Source: Methanomassiliicoccaceae archaeon COG_1
GTDB lineage: Archaea > Thermoplasmatota > Thermoplasmata > Methanomassiliicoccales > Methanomethylophilaceae
Direction: 5' to 3'
Assembly: GCA_028561875.1 (NCBI GenBank)
Contig: JAQQTI010000001.1
Coordinates: 186,001-250,000, forward strand
DNA length: 64,000 nucleotides
The position numbers and the translations under genes were made by a program. The notes under the pieces were generated by a model that was not told the DNA's origin, did not search any database, and was given only the letters and a program-made list of their open reading frames with translations. Below, one piece after another: positions 53,603 through 62,609 of this stretch (positions within the stretch are counted from its first letter, which is position 1; each line of letters begins with the position of its first letter).

Positions 53603-53915
53603 GCCCCTGTTATCTCTGCGCGTACTATAAAACACATCCCCGTACCCAGGCGTGGACCCTGCAACTTGTGACCGCACTGCAGCAATCGATGGGCATGCTC
53701 AACGATTCAGTCCCGGTCCGTTGAGGTGCGACCGCGCGCAGGCAACCTCAGAGCTTGTCCCCCGGGAGGTGGATTTTACTGAGCTACAGCGGTTTCTATG
53801 ATGTCGGCCTCGGCACGCTTCTCAGGAAATTGCGTGCAGGAGCATCCCAAGGAGGCTGTGGTGCCGGGGGTATCCGATGCGGACAGAGGGTCGTGGGGGT
53901 CTCTGACTCCGGGAT
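53603..53915. other. 313-base gap before the four-helix membrane protein
   Basis: Contains the promoter of the cyclophilin-like gene near 53625-53633. No other gene, RNA or repeat was recognised. Confidence 0.3.
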
Positions 53916-54254
53916 TCAGAACCGGATACCGAACCATCTTCTCGCGTTCTTGAGCATCAGCAGCACGAGGACGACGACAGAGACGATAACCCAGATTACT
54001 CCACCTGATGCAGGGAACAGTCCAGCGGCGTATCCGGTAATCCCGGCGATGCATAAAACAACGCCGAGGTACCAGCCCCATCTCTCGCCGAGCAGCATGA
54101 GTATGCCGGTGGCAAGGGACAGCGTCCCTGTGATGATTCCCACCATGTCCCGAGAGAGTATCGCGAGCGCGCCCATGATGGCGAGCAGGAGCCCGATTAT
54201 CACGACGCTGGCCGGGCACTTGCGTGTGCCTCTCTTTTTCCTCGCCAAGGTCAC
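53916..54254 (-). CDS. Small four-helix membrane protein
   Basis: 112 residues from GTG 54254 (VTLARKKRGTRK). Basic N terminus, then four hydrophobic helices (VVIIGLLLAIMGALAILS, GIITGTLSLATGILMLLG, GWYLGVVLCIAGITGYAAGL and VIWVIVSVVVLVLLML), ending KNARRWFGIRF. It resembles small DUF-type integral membrane proteins of unknown function. A GGAGGGGTGGGTGACC context precedes the GTG. An upstream frame to 54377 is Arg/Pro-rich and unlikely coding. Confidence 0.6.
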   Translation of the reverse strand: MTLARKKRGTRKCPASVVIIGLLLAIMGALAILSRDMVGIITGTLSLATGILMLLGERWGWYLGVVLCIAGITGYAAGLFPASGGVIWVIVSVVVLVLLMLKNARRWFGIRF

Positions 54255-54306
54255 CCACCCCTCCGGAGGAGATCGAAAGGGGAAGGCCCCCGTCTCCTCG
54301 GGGAGC

Positions 54307-55308
54307 TCACTCCTTCCTCTGGAAGAGTGCGCGGACCTCCTTGCCGGTGGTCTCGAGGAGCGCCCTGTCCTCAGCATCCATCAGGGAGTTGAGCTTCGCG
54401 AGGTGGTTCTGCTCGTACTCCGCCCTCCATTCCTTCTTGAACTCGCCGGAGTCAATCATCTCGTAAATCTTCTTCATGCCCTCAACGGACCTCTCGTTGA
54501 TGACGTAGTCTCTACGGGTCAGGCCTCCGTACTTGGCGGTGTTGGAGCAGACCCTCCACATGTATGGCATGCCGCCGGAAGTGACGAGGTCGATGATGAG
54601 CTTGCACTCATGGCAGCACTCGAAGTAAGCGACAATCGGGGGGAATCCCCGGTCGACGAGAGTCTGGAAGCCCTCCTCGATGAGTTTCGAGAGGCCGCCG
54701 CACTCCACGGCCTGCTCGCCGAACAGGTCGGACTTGGTCTCAAGGTCGAAGCTGTCGACTTCGAAGGTACCGGCGCGAAGCGCCCCCAGTCCTTTCGCGA
54801 GGGCGAGGGCGATTTTCCTGGCATTGCCAGTGGCATCCTGGTGGACGGCTATGAGGGCGGGCACGCCGAAGCCCTCGAGGAACTGCTGCCTCTCAGCATC
54901 GCCGGGGGACTTAGGCGCCATCATGATGACGTCGACGTCCTTAGGCGGGACGATGAGGCCATAGGTGATGGCGAAGCCGTGGGCGAAATCCAGGGCGGCG
55001 CCCTTCTTCAGATTGTTTTTGACGAAACTGTCGTATATTTCGGGCTGGATCTCGTCGGGAAGGAGCATCATGACGACATCCCCCTTCCTTACGGCGCTGG
55101 CCATGTCTGTGACTTCCATGCCACCATCTTCCTTGGCCCTCTTCCAGGACGCGCCGTCCTTTCTAACGCCGACGACTACGTCTAGGCCGGAGTCGCGGAA
55201 GCAGAGCGCCTGGGCCCTGCCCTGGGCACCGTACCCCAGCACGGCGATCCTCTTGTCCTTGAGGACGCCGAGGTCGGCGTCCCCCTCGTGATAGACTCTG
55301 GTATCCAT
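54307..55308 (-). CDS. ilvC: Ketol-acid reductoisomerase
   Basis: 333 residues, class I. NADPH-dependent step of valine, leucine and isoleucine synthesis. RIAVLGYGAQGRAQALCFRDSG (Rossmann), DVVMMLLPDEIQPEIY, DFAHGFAI, MMAPKSPGDAE and LFGEQAVECGGLSKLIEEGFQTLV (metal-binding Glu/Asp). TATA CATATAAAG (minus strand, ~55342-55350) lies ~35 bases before the ATG. It follows the two acetolactate synthase genes in the same orientation. Confidence 0.95.
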   Translation of the reverse strand: MDTRVYHEGDADLGVLKDKRIAVLGYGAQGRAQALCFRDSGLDVVVGVRKDGASWKRAKEDGGMEVTDMASAVRKGDVVMMLLPDEIQPEIYDSFVKNNLKKGAALDFAHGFAITYGLIVPPKDVDVIMMAPKSPGDAERQQFLEGFGVPALIAVHQDATGNARKIALALAKGLGALRAGTFEVDSFDLETKSDLFGEQAVECGGLSKLIEEGFQTLVDRGFPPIVAYFECCHECKLIIDLVTSGGMPYMWRVCSNTAKYGGLTRRDYVINERSVEGMKKIYEMIDSGEFKKEWRAEYEQNHLAKLNSLMDAEDRALLETTGKEVRALFQRKE

Positions 55309-55659
55309 TATACAGCCTCTGGCGCCCGTTATGCCCGGGCTTTATATGAAAGTATCCGAAAGAGCCGAGCGGGGGAGGCGGAATCCGGGAGAAATCACAC
55401 TGTGCCAGATAATATAAATTCAGGAACTCTGCGGCCCATGGCAGCGGTCGGCCGCGCATCGCCCCGCATACGCTCCGTGTCCGCAAATGGTTCTGGCGAA
55501 TGCATGCCCGTCTCTGTCGGATGTCCCTGGCACCCCTCCGGCGCGCCAAAGGGCACGGGCGTTCTCGCCAGGCCGAAACCTGCACATGCACGCGCCCGTC
55601 ACGAGGATGGAGGCAGGCATCATCATGTCGTGTGGCACTGCTCATTCGAATTCAGGGAG
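55309..55659. other. 351-base gap between ilvB and ilvC
   Basis: Holds the ilvC promoter near 55342-55350 and, on the plus strand, ATAATATAAATTC at ~55406-55418, a strong TATA with no clear gene behind it. This is where ilvN usually lies, but no ACT-domain frame is present. A 72-residue minus-strand frame (55420-55638) is Cys/Arg/Gly-rich and unlikely to be a protein. Confidence 0.35.
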
Positions 55660-57324
55660 TCAATATTTGCAGCGCCCTTCGATGATGTCGAGTCTAGGGT
55701 CCGGGGGCAGCATCGGCAGGACATCCTCCTCCGGGTCCACCCGGATGTCCACCACGGTCGTCCTGTCGGAGTCGAGGGCGGCCTTGAGGGCATCGTAGAC
55801 GTCCCCGGCGCGGTCTACAGTTACTCCGTCAGCGCGGTAGGCCTTGGCAATCATCGTGAAGTCTGGGTCGTCCTTCAGCTCGGTTTGCGAGTATCTCCGG
55901 TTCCAGAACAGCTTCTGCCACTGTCTGACCATGCCGAGCCATCCGTTGTTCAGAAGTATGACGACCACAGGGAGGTCCTCGGCCACGGATGTGGCGAGCT
56001 CCTGAATGACCATCTGCAATCCGCCGTCTCCGACGATGGCGGCGACCTTGCAGTCCGGCCTCGAGGCCTTGGCACCGATGGCGGCGGGGAGGCCAAAGCC
56101 CATGGTACCGAACGACCCAGAGGAGATGAACTGCCTCGGGCGGTTTATGTCTAGGAAGTGCATCGCCCACATCTGGTTCTGCCCGACGTCGGTGGTGATG
56201 ATTGTGTCGTCATCGATGAGTCTGTTCAGGTCCCACATGATCTTCTGCGGGATGATTGGATAGGTGTAGTAGTCGAAGCTGACCGCCCTTTCCTCCCTCC
56301 ACTCCTTGGCCTGCCTTATCCACGAGGCATGGGCGGAGCGTCCGCCGATGCCGTCTATGAGTAGGTTCAGTGCCCTCTTCGCGTCGCACTGGAGGTTGAT
56401 GCTCTCCCTGCCTGACTTCCCGAACTGGGTGGCATCAAGGTCAATCTGTACGACCCTGCATCCCTTCCCCGGGGCGGTGTGCGGAGAGTACGTCCTGTCG
56501 GAGAACTTCGTGCCGACGGCGATGATGAGGTCAGCGTTCTGGAATGCCTCAAGGGCGCAGACCCTCCCGTGCATGCCGAGACTTCCCATGTTGAGCGGGT
56601 GCCTCGTGGGGATGCTGCCGATCCCCATCATCGGTGTGACGACGGGAGCGTCGATCATCTCGGCGAGGCGGACCAATTCCTCCGAAGCTCCGGCGGAGAT
56701 GACCCCGCCGCCGGCCATAAGCACGGGCTTCTTCGATTCCTTGATCAGTTTTATTGCATCGGGGAGGCTGGAGACGTCCTCTGTCGGCTCCTTGATGCCG
56801 TAGCTCTTCCTCAGGAGGGACCCGTCGATCTGCGCGTTCATCTGGTCGACCGGCAGGTCGATATGAACCGGGCCCGGGCGCCCGGAGCGGGCGATGTCCC
56901 ACGCCTCGGATATGGCGTGGGGGAGGCGGTTGACGTCAAGCACGCGGAAGTTGTGCTTGGTGACCGACATGAATAGGCTGTAAGCATCCACCTCCTGGAA
57001 TGCCTCCGCGCCCATGACCTCCGTGCCGACCTGTCCGGTGAGGGCGAGCATGGGGACGGAGTCCGCGTAGGCGGTGGCAATCCCGGTGACCATGTTGGTG
57101 GCGCCGGGGCCGGAGGTGGACAGACAGACCCCTGTCCTCCCGGAGGCCCTCGCGTAGCCGTCGGCCATGTGCGCGGCGCACTGCTCGTGCCTGGCGAGGA
57201 TGTGCCTGATGGAGGAGTCTCTGATCTCATCATAGATGGGGATGACGGCACCGCCCGGGTATCCGAACATGGTTTCGACGCCGCGGTCCTCTAGCATTTG
57301 GAGTAGAGCCCTTGACCCCTTCAT
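55660..57324 (-). CDS. ilvB: Acetolactate synthase large subunit, copy 1
   Basis: 554 residues, ThDP-dependent. First step of branched-chain amino acid synthesis. GYPGGAVIPIYDE, catalytic RHEQCAAHMADGYARASG, GPGATNMVTGIATAY, the central FAD-type domain (GMHGR, DRTYSPHTAPG) and ThDP motif VGDGGLQMVIQE ... ILLNNGWLGMVRQWQ are intact. TATA AATATAATAAATCC (minus strand, ~57347-57360) is ~30 bases upstream. No small regulatory subunit gene is visible nearby. Confidence 0.94.
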   Translation of the reverse strand: MKGSRALLQMLEDRGVETMFGYPGGAVIPIYDEIRDSSIRHILARHEQCAAHMADGYARASGRTGVCLSTSGPGATNMVTGIATAYADSVPMLALTGQVGTEVMGAEAFQEVDAYSLFMSVTKHNFRVLDVNRLPHAISEAWDIARSGRPGPVHIDLPVDQMNAQIDGSLLRKSYGIKEPTEDVSSLPDAIKLIKESKKPVLMAGGGVISAGASEELVRLAEMIDAPVVTPMMGIGSIPTRHPLNMGSLGMHGRVCALEAFQNADLIIAVGTKFSDRTYSPHTAPGKGCRVVQIDLDATQFGKSGRESINLQCDAKRALNLLIDGIGGRSAHASWIRQAKEWREERAVSFDYYTYPIIPQKIMWDLNRLIDDDTIITTDVGQNQMWAMHFLDINRPRQFISSGSFGTMGFGLPAAIGAKASRPDCKVAAIVGDGGLQMVIQELATSVAEDLPVVVILLNNGWLGMVRQWQKLFWNRRYSQTELKDDPDFTMIAKAYRADGVTVDRAGDVYDALKAALDSDRTTVVDIRVDPEEDVLPMLPPDPRLDIIEGRCKY

Positions 57325-57450
57325 TACTATCGCACGCGGTATCGTGCGGATTTATTATATTATGTTCGGATTTCTCGCGCCTGATTGCGTGCTGTCGCTG
57401 TTCGCAATATGCATCCTGTCTACGAGAAGGGCGGAATGCTCTCACCCCCC

Positions 57451-59112
57451 TCAGTAGGGGCATCTGCCCCTGACGATGGGCTCCCGCGGATTGGCGAGGA
57501 TCATCGGGCAGATGTCCTCCTCGGGGTTGACGTGTATATCGATGAGGGTGGTGACGTCGTTTTCAATCCCAGTCCTCAGCGCTTCGGCGACCTCCGAGGT
57601 CTTGGTGACGGTAATCCCCTCTGCACCGAAGGATTCGGCGAGCTTCGCGAAGTCGGGATCGGCGTCGAGCTTCGTGCCACTGTATCTCTTGTCCCAGTAC
57701 AGCTTCTGCCACTGCCTGACCATGCCGAGCCATCCGTTGTTGAGCAGGACGATGGTGACAGGGATGTCCTCCGCGACGGAGGTGGCGAGCTCCTGTATGA
57801 CCATGAGGAGGCCCCCGTCTCCGACGATGGAGATTGCCCTTGACTCAGGCTTAGCGACCTTCGCGCCCATGGCGGCGGGGAGGCCGAAGCCCATGGTCCC
57901 GAACGATCCGGACGTGATGAACCGCCGAGGCCTCGCGATATCAAGGCAGTGCATCGCCCACATCTGGTTCTGCCCGACGTCGGTGGTGATGACCGTATCA
58001 TCGTTGAGGATCCCGTTGATTTCGCACATGACCTTCTGCGGGGCAATCGGATCGGTGTCGAAGTCGAAACTGCACCTGCATCTCCGCTTGTACTCCGCGC
58101 ACTTATCATTCCACTCCCGATGGGCCCCTCTGTAGTCTTTGAGGGCGGCGATGAGCAACCCTACGCCCTTCTTCGCGTCGCAGCAGATATTGACGCCGTC
58201 TCTCTGTGACTTGCCGAGCTGCGTCGGGTCGATATCGATTTGCACGACTTTGCAGTCCCTTCCGGCGGCGGTGTGCGGAGAGTACGTCCTGTCGGAGAAC
58301 TTCGTGCCGACGGCGACAACGATGTCCGCCTGCTGGAACGCTTCCAGTGCCCCGAGCCTCCCGTGCATGCCGATGGGGCCCATGTTGAGCGGGTGCTCTG
58401 AGGGAAGGATGCCAAGGGACATCAACGTGGTAATTACTGGCATGCCGCACATCTCGGCAAGGGTGGCGACCTCCCTTGATGCGTCGACCGCGCCGCCGCC
58501 GATGAACATGACTGGGCGGGAAGCGCCAGCGATGAGCTTCGCCGCTCTGGGTATTCCGGAGACGTCCTCGGGAACGGCCTTGACGCCGTACTTCCTGCCT
58601 AGGAGCTCATCGGGGATGTCCGAGTTCAGCTGGTCGACGGGCATATCGATGTGGACGGGACCCGGTCTGCCGGACTGGCAGATCTCCCAGCCCTCGTAGA
58701 CGGCGTGGGGGAGTCTTTCCGGGTCGAGGACCCGGAAGTTGTGCTTGGTGACGGGCATCATGAGGCTGTAGGAGTCAACCTCCTGGAATGCCTCGGCGCC
58801 GAGGAACGTGGTGCCGACCTGCCCGGTGAGGGCGAGCATGGGGACGGAGTCCGCGTAGGCGGTAGCGATCCCGGTGACGAGGTTCGTGGTCCCCGGCCCG
58901 CTGGTGGCGAGGCAGACGCCTGGCTTTCCGGAGGCCCTCGCGTAGCCGTCGGCCATGTGCGCGGCGCACTGCTCGTGCCTGACCAGAACGTTCCTGATTC
59001 CCGAGTCCAGGAAAGCGTCGTAGATGGGGATGATCACGGCGCCAGGGTATCCGAAGATGTTGCCGACATCTCTATCCTCCAACATTTTGAGTAGCGCTTT
59101 AGAACCCTTCAT
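57451..59112 (-). CDS. ilvB: Acetolactate synthase large subunit, copy 2
   Basis: 553 residues, tandem paralogue of copy 1, with the same motifs (GYPGAVIIPIYDA, RHEQCAAHMADGYARASG, VGDGGLLMVIQELATSVAED, LLNNGWLGMVRQWQ). The start at MKGSKALLKML has a TTAATTACG promoter-like block ~30-35 bases upstream (~59143-59151). A 126-base gap and a separate promoter divide it from copy 1. Several DNA stretches are identical between the copies, suggesting recent duplication or gene conversion. Confidence 0.94.
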   Translation of the reverse strand: MKGSKALLKMLEDRDVGNIFGYPGAVIIPIYDAFLDSGIRNVLVRHEQCAAHMADGYARASGKPGVCLATSGPGTTNLVTGIATAYADSVPMLALTGQVGTTFLGAEAFQEVDSYSLMMPVTKHNFRVLDPERLPHAVYEGWEICQSGRPGPVHIDMPVDQLNSDIPDELLGRKYGVKAVPEDVSGIPRAAKLIAGASRPVMFIGGGAVDASREVATLAEMCGMPVITTLMSLGILPSEHPLNMGPIGMHGRLGALEAFQQADIVVAVGTKFSDRTYSPHTAAGRDCKVVQIDIDPTQLGKSQRDGVNICCDAKKGVGLLIAALKDYRGAHREWNDKCAEYKRRCRCSFDFDTDPIAPQKVMCEINGILNDDTVITTDVGQNQMWAMHCLDIARPRRFITSGSFGTMGFGLPAAMGAKVAKPESRAISIVGDGGLLMVIQELATSVAEDIPVTIVLLNNGWLGMVRQWQKLYWDKRYSGTKLDADPDFAKLAESFGAEGITVTKTSEVAEALRTGIENDVTTLIDIHVNPEEDICPMILANPREPIVRGRCPY

Positions 59113-59191
59113 CGAATTGACCTGCAATCGATATAGGAAGAATCGTAATTAACCGTAGCGACGGCTCCGAGGCCGCGCGAGAATCAAGAAA

Positions 59192-59215
59192 TGCGGAGAT
59201 TGAAGGGGCTCCGCA
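59192..59215 (-). terminator. Terminator after the small one-helix protein
   Basis: A perfect 7-bp stem TGCGGAG/CTCCGCA (59192-59198 and 59209-59215); read on the minus strand it is followed by TTTCTTG. Located 25 bases past the stop of the 72-residue gene. Confidence 0.6.
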
Positions 59216-59239
59216 CCCCTGAAGCTTTGGAAGGAGTGT

Positions 59240-59458
59240 TCAGTCCTTCTCTAGGACCTTGTTGGATTTCTTTCCGGCTCCCTCTCCTTTGACCTTCTTC
59301 TCCCCGCCCTTCTCATCCTGAATCGGCTCTTCGATTCTGCCCTTCCCGTGGAGTATGAAGTAGGATATAATCGCGAATACAATCACGGCGACGACGAGGA
59401 CGACGACGATCATGAGCAGATCGTCACTCGGCGGATTGCTTGGACCTAGGTCACTCAT
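59240..59458 (-). CDS. Small single-helix membrane protein
   Basis: 72 residues. An acidic 13-residue head, one hydrophobic helix (LLMIVVVLVVAVIVFAIISY) and a Lys/Glu-rich cytoplasmic tail (GKGRIEEPIQDEKGGEKKVK ...). A strong TATA, GCTATATAAGAG (minus strand, ~59473-59484), is ~25 bases from the ATG, and a terminator follows, so it is a real, separate gene. The function is unknown. Confidence 0.7.
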   Translation of the reverse strand: MSDLGPSNPPSDDLLMIVVVLVVAVIVFAIISYFILHGKGRIEEPIQDEKGGEKKVKGEGAGKKSNKVLEKD

Positions 59459-59530
59459 GAAAGGAGGATGAGATGTTCCTCTTATATAGCTTTTCTAGAG
59501 GAGACGGGATTCTAGACAAATGAGAAAGCC

Positions 59531-59580
59531 GCACCCGGAGGTGCGTAAAACGTTTGCCGCCGGCCCCCTTGCATGCCGGC
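59531..59580 (-). terminator. Two hairpins after the repeat-rich surface protein
   Basis: GCCGGC at 59559-59564 pairs with GCCGGC at 59575-59580. Then GCACC/GGTGC (59531-59535 and 59540-59544) with a 4-base loop. Between them the minus strand reads AAACGTTTTAC. Both lie just past the stop of the surface-protein gene. Confidence 0.5.
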
Positions 59581-59590
59581 CGTTCTGGCA

Positions 59591-61333
59591 TCAGATCTTG
59601 CGCCCTATGCTGATGACCTCGTAGTGTGCCAGCAGGAGGATGCCGATGATCGCGATGACGATGATCGCGATGACCGCGACGATTGCCGTGACGGCCTCGC
59701 CGTCGAGGCCCGAGGGGTTAGCTGAGAAGTCAGCGTGGAAGGTCATGTTGCCGGTTACGGTCATGCCCTCCTCGTATTCCAGCCATCCGTCGAACGAGTA
59801 GCCGCTCTTCTCCGGCTCGCTATCGGGCAGCACGATGGCGTTGCCGTAGGCGGCGGTGTAGGTGACGTTGTAGCCACTCTCCTCGTGGACGAAGCTGATG
59901 GTGTACATCGTCACCGAGTCTTCATAGACCGCGGCGTAGGTGGCGTCGGCGACAGCGGTGGTGACGCCGGCGGTGAAGCCCTCCCATCCGACGAAGACGA
60001 ACGTCTTGTCGACGGTGGGAGCCCTGGTCGGGTCGGCGGGGGCGGTGATGATCGCGTTCTCGTCGACGGCGGACTGTGCGATGACCGTGCCGTCGTAGTC
60101 TACGAAGGTGATGACGTAGGTTTTAACGAACACCGGGGTGGCGATGACGTTCGCCGCGGGCATGGCGAAGGTCCCGTTCTCCTCGATGACGACCTCCTCG
60201 TTGTCCGCGTCGATAACCCACTCGGAGAACCTGTATCCGTCTTCCGCGGTGGCGGTTATGGTCACCGTCTCGCCCATGGTGGCCTGCGGGGGTTCCGCGA
60301 CGGCGGAGCCACCGACGACGTTCTCGGTGCCGATGGTCACCGTATACACGATCTTATCGAAGACCGCGGAAATGGTGACGTCGGCCTCCGGGATCGTGAA
60401 CTTGTCATCGACGATCTCCACACTCTTGGGCGCGACCCACTCCTTGAACTTCCAGCCCTTGGTGGCCTCGTAGGCGAGGGTTATCTCGGTACCGGTGATT
60501 CCGGAGGCGGGGGTCGCGGTGACCTTCCCGCCTTCGACGTCGCCGATGATGACGTTGTAGATTTTCTCAAACACGGGGGTGATGGTGATGTCCCTCGGCG
60601 GCATTGTGAAAGTGCCATCGGCGTTTACGGAGACCGGGCCTCCGGAGACTACTGACCACTCCTTGAGCGCGTAGCCCTGGTCGGGCGTAGCGGAGAGGGA
60701 GACGGTCGTGCCGATGGTGGCCTCGGCGGGGTCGGCAGCGCCTGTGCCATGCTCGGCCCCGGCGATGTGGACGCTGTAGACGATGGGCTCGAAGACCGCG
60801 GTGAGGGCCCTCGCGCCGGAGACGTAGAACATGTAAGAGGCCTCGTTGCTGGTTTCGGCTCCGTCCTCCGTCCACATCACGAATCTGTACCCTTCGTTGG
60901 GGGCGGCGTTGACGGTGACCTGTTGGTGACTCCTGAAGGAGCCTCCACCAGACACGGACCCCATCTGGGGGTCGGCGGAGGACACGCTGATGACGTACAT
61001 CATGTCACCCTCCTCGAAGACCGCGGTGAGGGCCCTGTCACCGGTGAGCTGGAACATGTAGAGTGCATCCGCGCTCACGGTGGTGCCGTTCTCCGTCCAC
61101 CTCACGAAGTGGAATCCTTCACCGGGCTCGGCGTAGACGCCTGTGTATTCTACGCCGTTGATGGTTGCTGTATGTTGTTCAACCCAACCGCCGTTGTGCG
61201 GTTGGGTGCTTACGGTGAGCGTGAACTGCGCATCGTCCGCCGACGACTCGTCGGCGGCGTTCGCGATCACGAACACCCCTGCTACCGCCAGAGCGGCAGC
61301 TATGGCTACAAATAACGGAAAACGTCCGTTCAT
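59591..61333 (-). CDS. Secreted surface protein with InlB-type (Listeria-Bacteroides) repeats
   Basis: 580 residues from MNGRFPLFVAIAAALAVAGV (signal peptide ending ANA). Seven or so repeats of ~75 residues follow, each with a G-Y/F-x-F-x-x-W core (GFHFVRWTENG, GYRFVMWTEDG, GYALKEWSVVSG, GWKFKEWVAP, GYRFSEWVIDA, FVFVGWEGF, GYSFDGWLEY) and ends such as LTAVFE or ITPVFEK. A single C-terminal helix (AIVAVIAIIVIAIIGILLLA) anchors it outside the cell. Such adhesin-like proteins are common in gut Methanomassiliicoccales. AT-rich upstream sequence holds GTTAAATAAG (minus, ~61384-61393) as likely TATA. Confidence 0.85.
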   Translation of the reverse strand: MNGRFPLFVAIAAALAVAGVFVIANAADESSADDAQFTLTVSTQPHNGGWVEQHTATINGVEYTGVYAEPGEGFHFVRWTENGTTVSADALYMFQLTGDRALTAVFEEGDMMYVISVSSADPQMGSVSGGGSFRSHQQVTVNAAPNEGYRFVMWTEDGAETSNEASYMFYVSGARALTAVFEPIVYSVHIAGAEHGTGAADPAEATIGTTVSLSATPDQGYALKEWSVVSGGPVSVNADGTFTMPPRDITITPVFEKIYNVIIGDVEGGKVTATPASGITGTEITLAYEATKGWKFKEWVAPKSVEIVDDKFTIPEADVTISAVFDKIVYTVTIGTENVVGGSAVAEPPQATMGETVTITATAEDGYRFSEWVIDADNEEVVIEENGTFAMPAANVIATPVFVKTYVITFVDYDGTVIAQSAVDENAIITAPADPTRAPTVDKTFVFVGWEGFTAGVTTAVADATYAAVYEDSVTMYTISFVHEESGYNVTYTAAYGNAIVLPDSEPEKSGYSFDGWLEYEEGMTVTGNMTFHADFSANPSGLDGEAVTAIVAVIAIIVIAIIGILLLAHYEVISIGRKI

Positions 61334-61425
61334 CCTATCCCTTCGCCGGGTTTTACACCGGCGTAACCGCATATGCATCGTTCTTATTTAACGAGGTTTC
61401 AACAGTTAGAATGTTATCGAAGTTA

Positions 61426-61442
61426 TTTACAATGTAAGTAAA
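61426..61442. promoter_or_regulatory. Palindromic site upstream of surface protein and gap
   Basis: TTTAC and GTAAA flank a 7-base spacer, with an inner perfect TTAC-AAT-GTAA. It lies in the AT-rich interval between the divergent surface-protein gene and gap. Repressor binding is inference from symmetry alone. Confidence 0.25.
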
Positions 61443-61547
61443 CGTACATGCCCGAATGTTACGTCAATTTGCCCTGTTGGCTCTTTTCGGCCGAATCCCC
61501 AATCTTAATATCGGAACCACCCATACGCACAGCGTAAGGTGAACATA

Positions 61548-62609
61548 ATGGCCAAGATAAAGGTGGGAATCAACGGATACGGCACGATTGGCAAGAGGGT
61601 CGCGACCGCAGTCGCCGCGCAGGGCGACATGGAGGTCGTCGGAATCACCAAGGCCCGTCCGAACTTCGAGGCCAAAGCGGCGCTCGCGGAAGGCTTCGAC
61701 ATCTACGTCCCCGCGGAGAGCGTCGAGTCCTTTGAGAAGGCGGGCGTCCCGTTCGCGGGGACGTTCGACGGCCTCCTGATGAAAGCGGACATCATGGTCG
61801 ACTGCACTCCGGGCGACATGGGGAAAGGGTTCAAGGAGAAGTACCAGGCCGCTGGCGTGAAGGCAATCTTCCAGGGCGGCGAGGAGCACGGCCTCACCGG
61901 CGTATCGTTCAACTCCACCGCCAACTACAAGGAGTCCTGGGGAGCGCAGTTCTCCCGTGTCGTGAGTTGCAACACCACCGCCCTGCTGAGGACGCTCAGC
62001 CCCCTCGACAGGGAGTTCAAAGTAACGTCCGCGTACGTCTCACTCGTCCGTCGTGCCGCCGATCCCGGCGACAGCAAGGGGGGGCCGATCAACGGACTGG
62101 AGCCCTCGGTGTCCCTCCCCACCCACCACGGGAAGGACGTGCAGAGCATCATGCCGTGGCTTGACATCAACTCCATGGCGATCAAGGCTTCCACCACCCT
62201 CATGCACATCCAGACCGTCATGGTCGAGCTTTCGAAGGAGGTCTCGCAGGACGATGTCATCGCCCTCTTCAGGAGGTGCCCGAGGGTGATGATGGTTAAT
62301 TCCAGAGAGGGAATCAAGTCGACCTGCCAGATCATAGAGATGGGCAGAGACATGGGCCGCTCCCGTGGAGACGTTTACGAGGTCGTTCTCTGGGAGGACG
62401 GCATCAGGGTCGTTGGCAGCACTCTTTACTACTACCAGGCGGTGCACCAGGAGGCCGACGTCATACCCGAGAACGTGGACTGCATCAGGTCCATGTGCAA
62501 GATGATGGAGGGTCCCGAGTCCGTTGCCAGAACGAATGCGGCCATGGGGATAGACCACCGAGACGGTATGCATGTTCGACTTCAATACTCTCGGCGACCT
62601 TCGCTATGA
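61548..62609 (+). CDS. gap: Glyceraldehyde-3-phosphate dehydrogenase, archaeal type II
   Basis: About 340 residues from MAKIKVGINGYGTIGKRVATAV (NAD(P)-binding). The catalytic Cys lies in VVSCNTTALLRTL, with DCTPGDMGKGFKEKY, IFQGGEEHGLTGVSFN and THHGKDVQSIMPWLDI. The family ends near NAAMGI (base ~62555). The frame runs 18 more codons over the pgk start (38-base overlap), so the C terminus is extended. Operon with pgk; the enzyme serves glycolysis and gluconeogenesis. Confidence 0.94.
   Translation: MAKIKVGINGYGTIGKRVATAVAAQGDMEVVGITKARPNFEAKAALAEGFDIYVPAESVESFEKAGVPFAGTFDGLLMKADIMVDCTPGDMGKGFKEKYQAAGVKAIFQGGEEHGLTGVSFNSTANYKESWGAQFSRVVSCNTTALLRTLSPLDREFKVTSAYVSLVRRAADPGDSKGGPINGLEPSVSLPTHHGKDVQSIMPWLDINSMAIKASTTLMHIQTVMVELSKEVSQDDVIALFRRCPRVMMVNSREGIKSTCQIIEMGRDMGRSRGDVYEVVLWEDGIRVVGSTLYYYQAVHQEADVIPENVDCIRSMCKMMEGPESVARTNAAMGIDHRDGMHVRLQYSRRPSL

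Noticed and set aside
55420-55638. 72-residue minus-strand frame between ilvB and ilvC as a possible ilvN
   Set aside because: No ACT-domain pattern; rich in Cys, Arg and Gly, unlike any small subunit.
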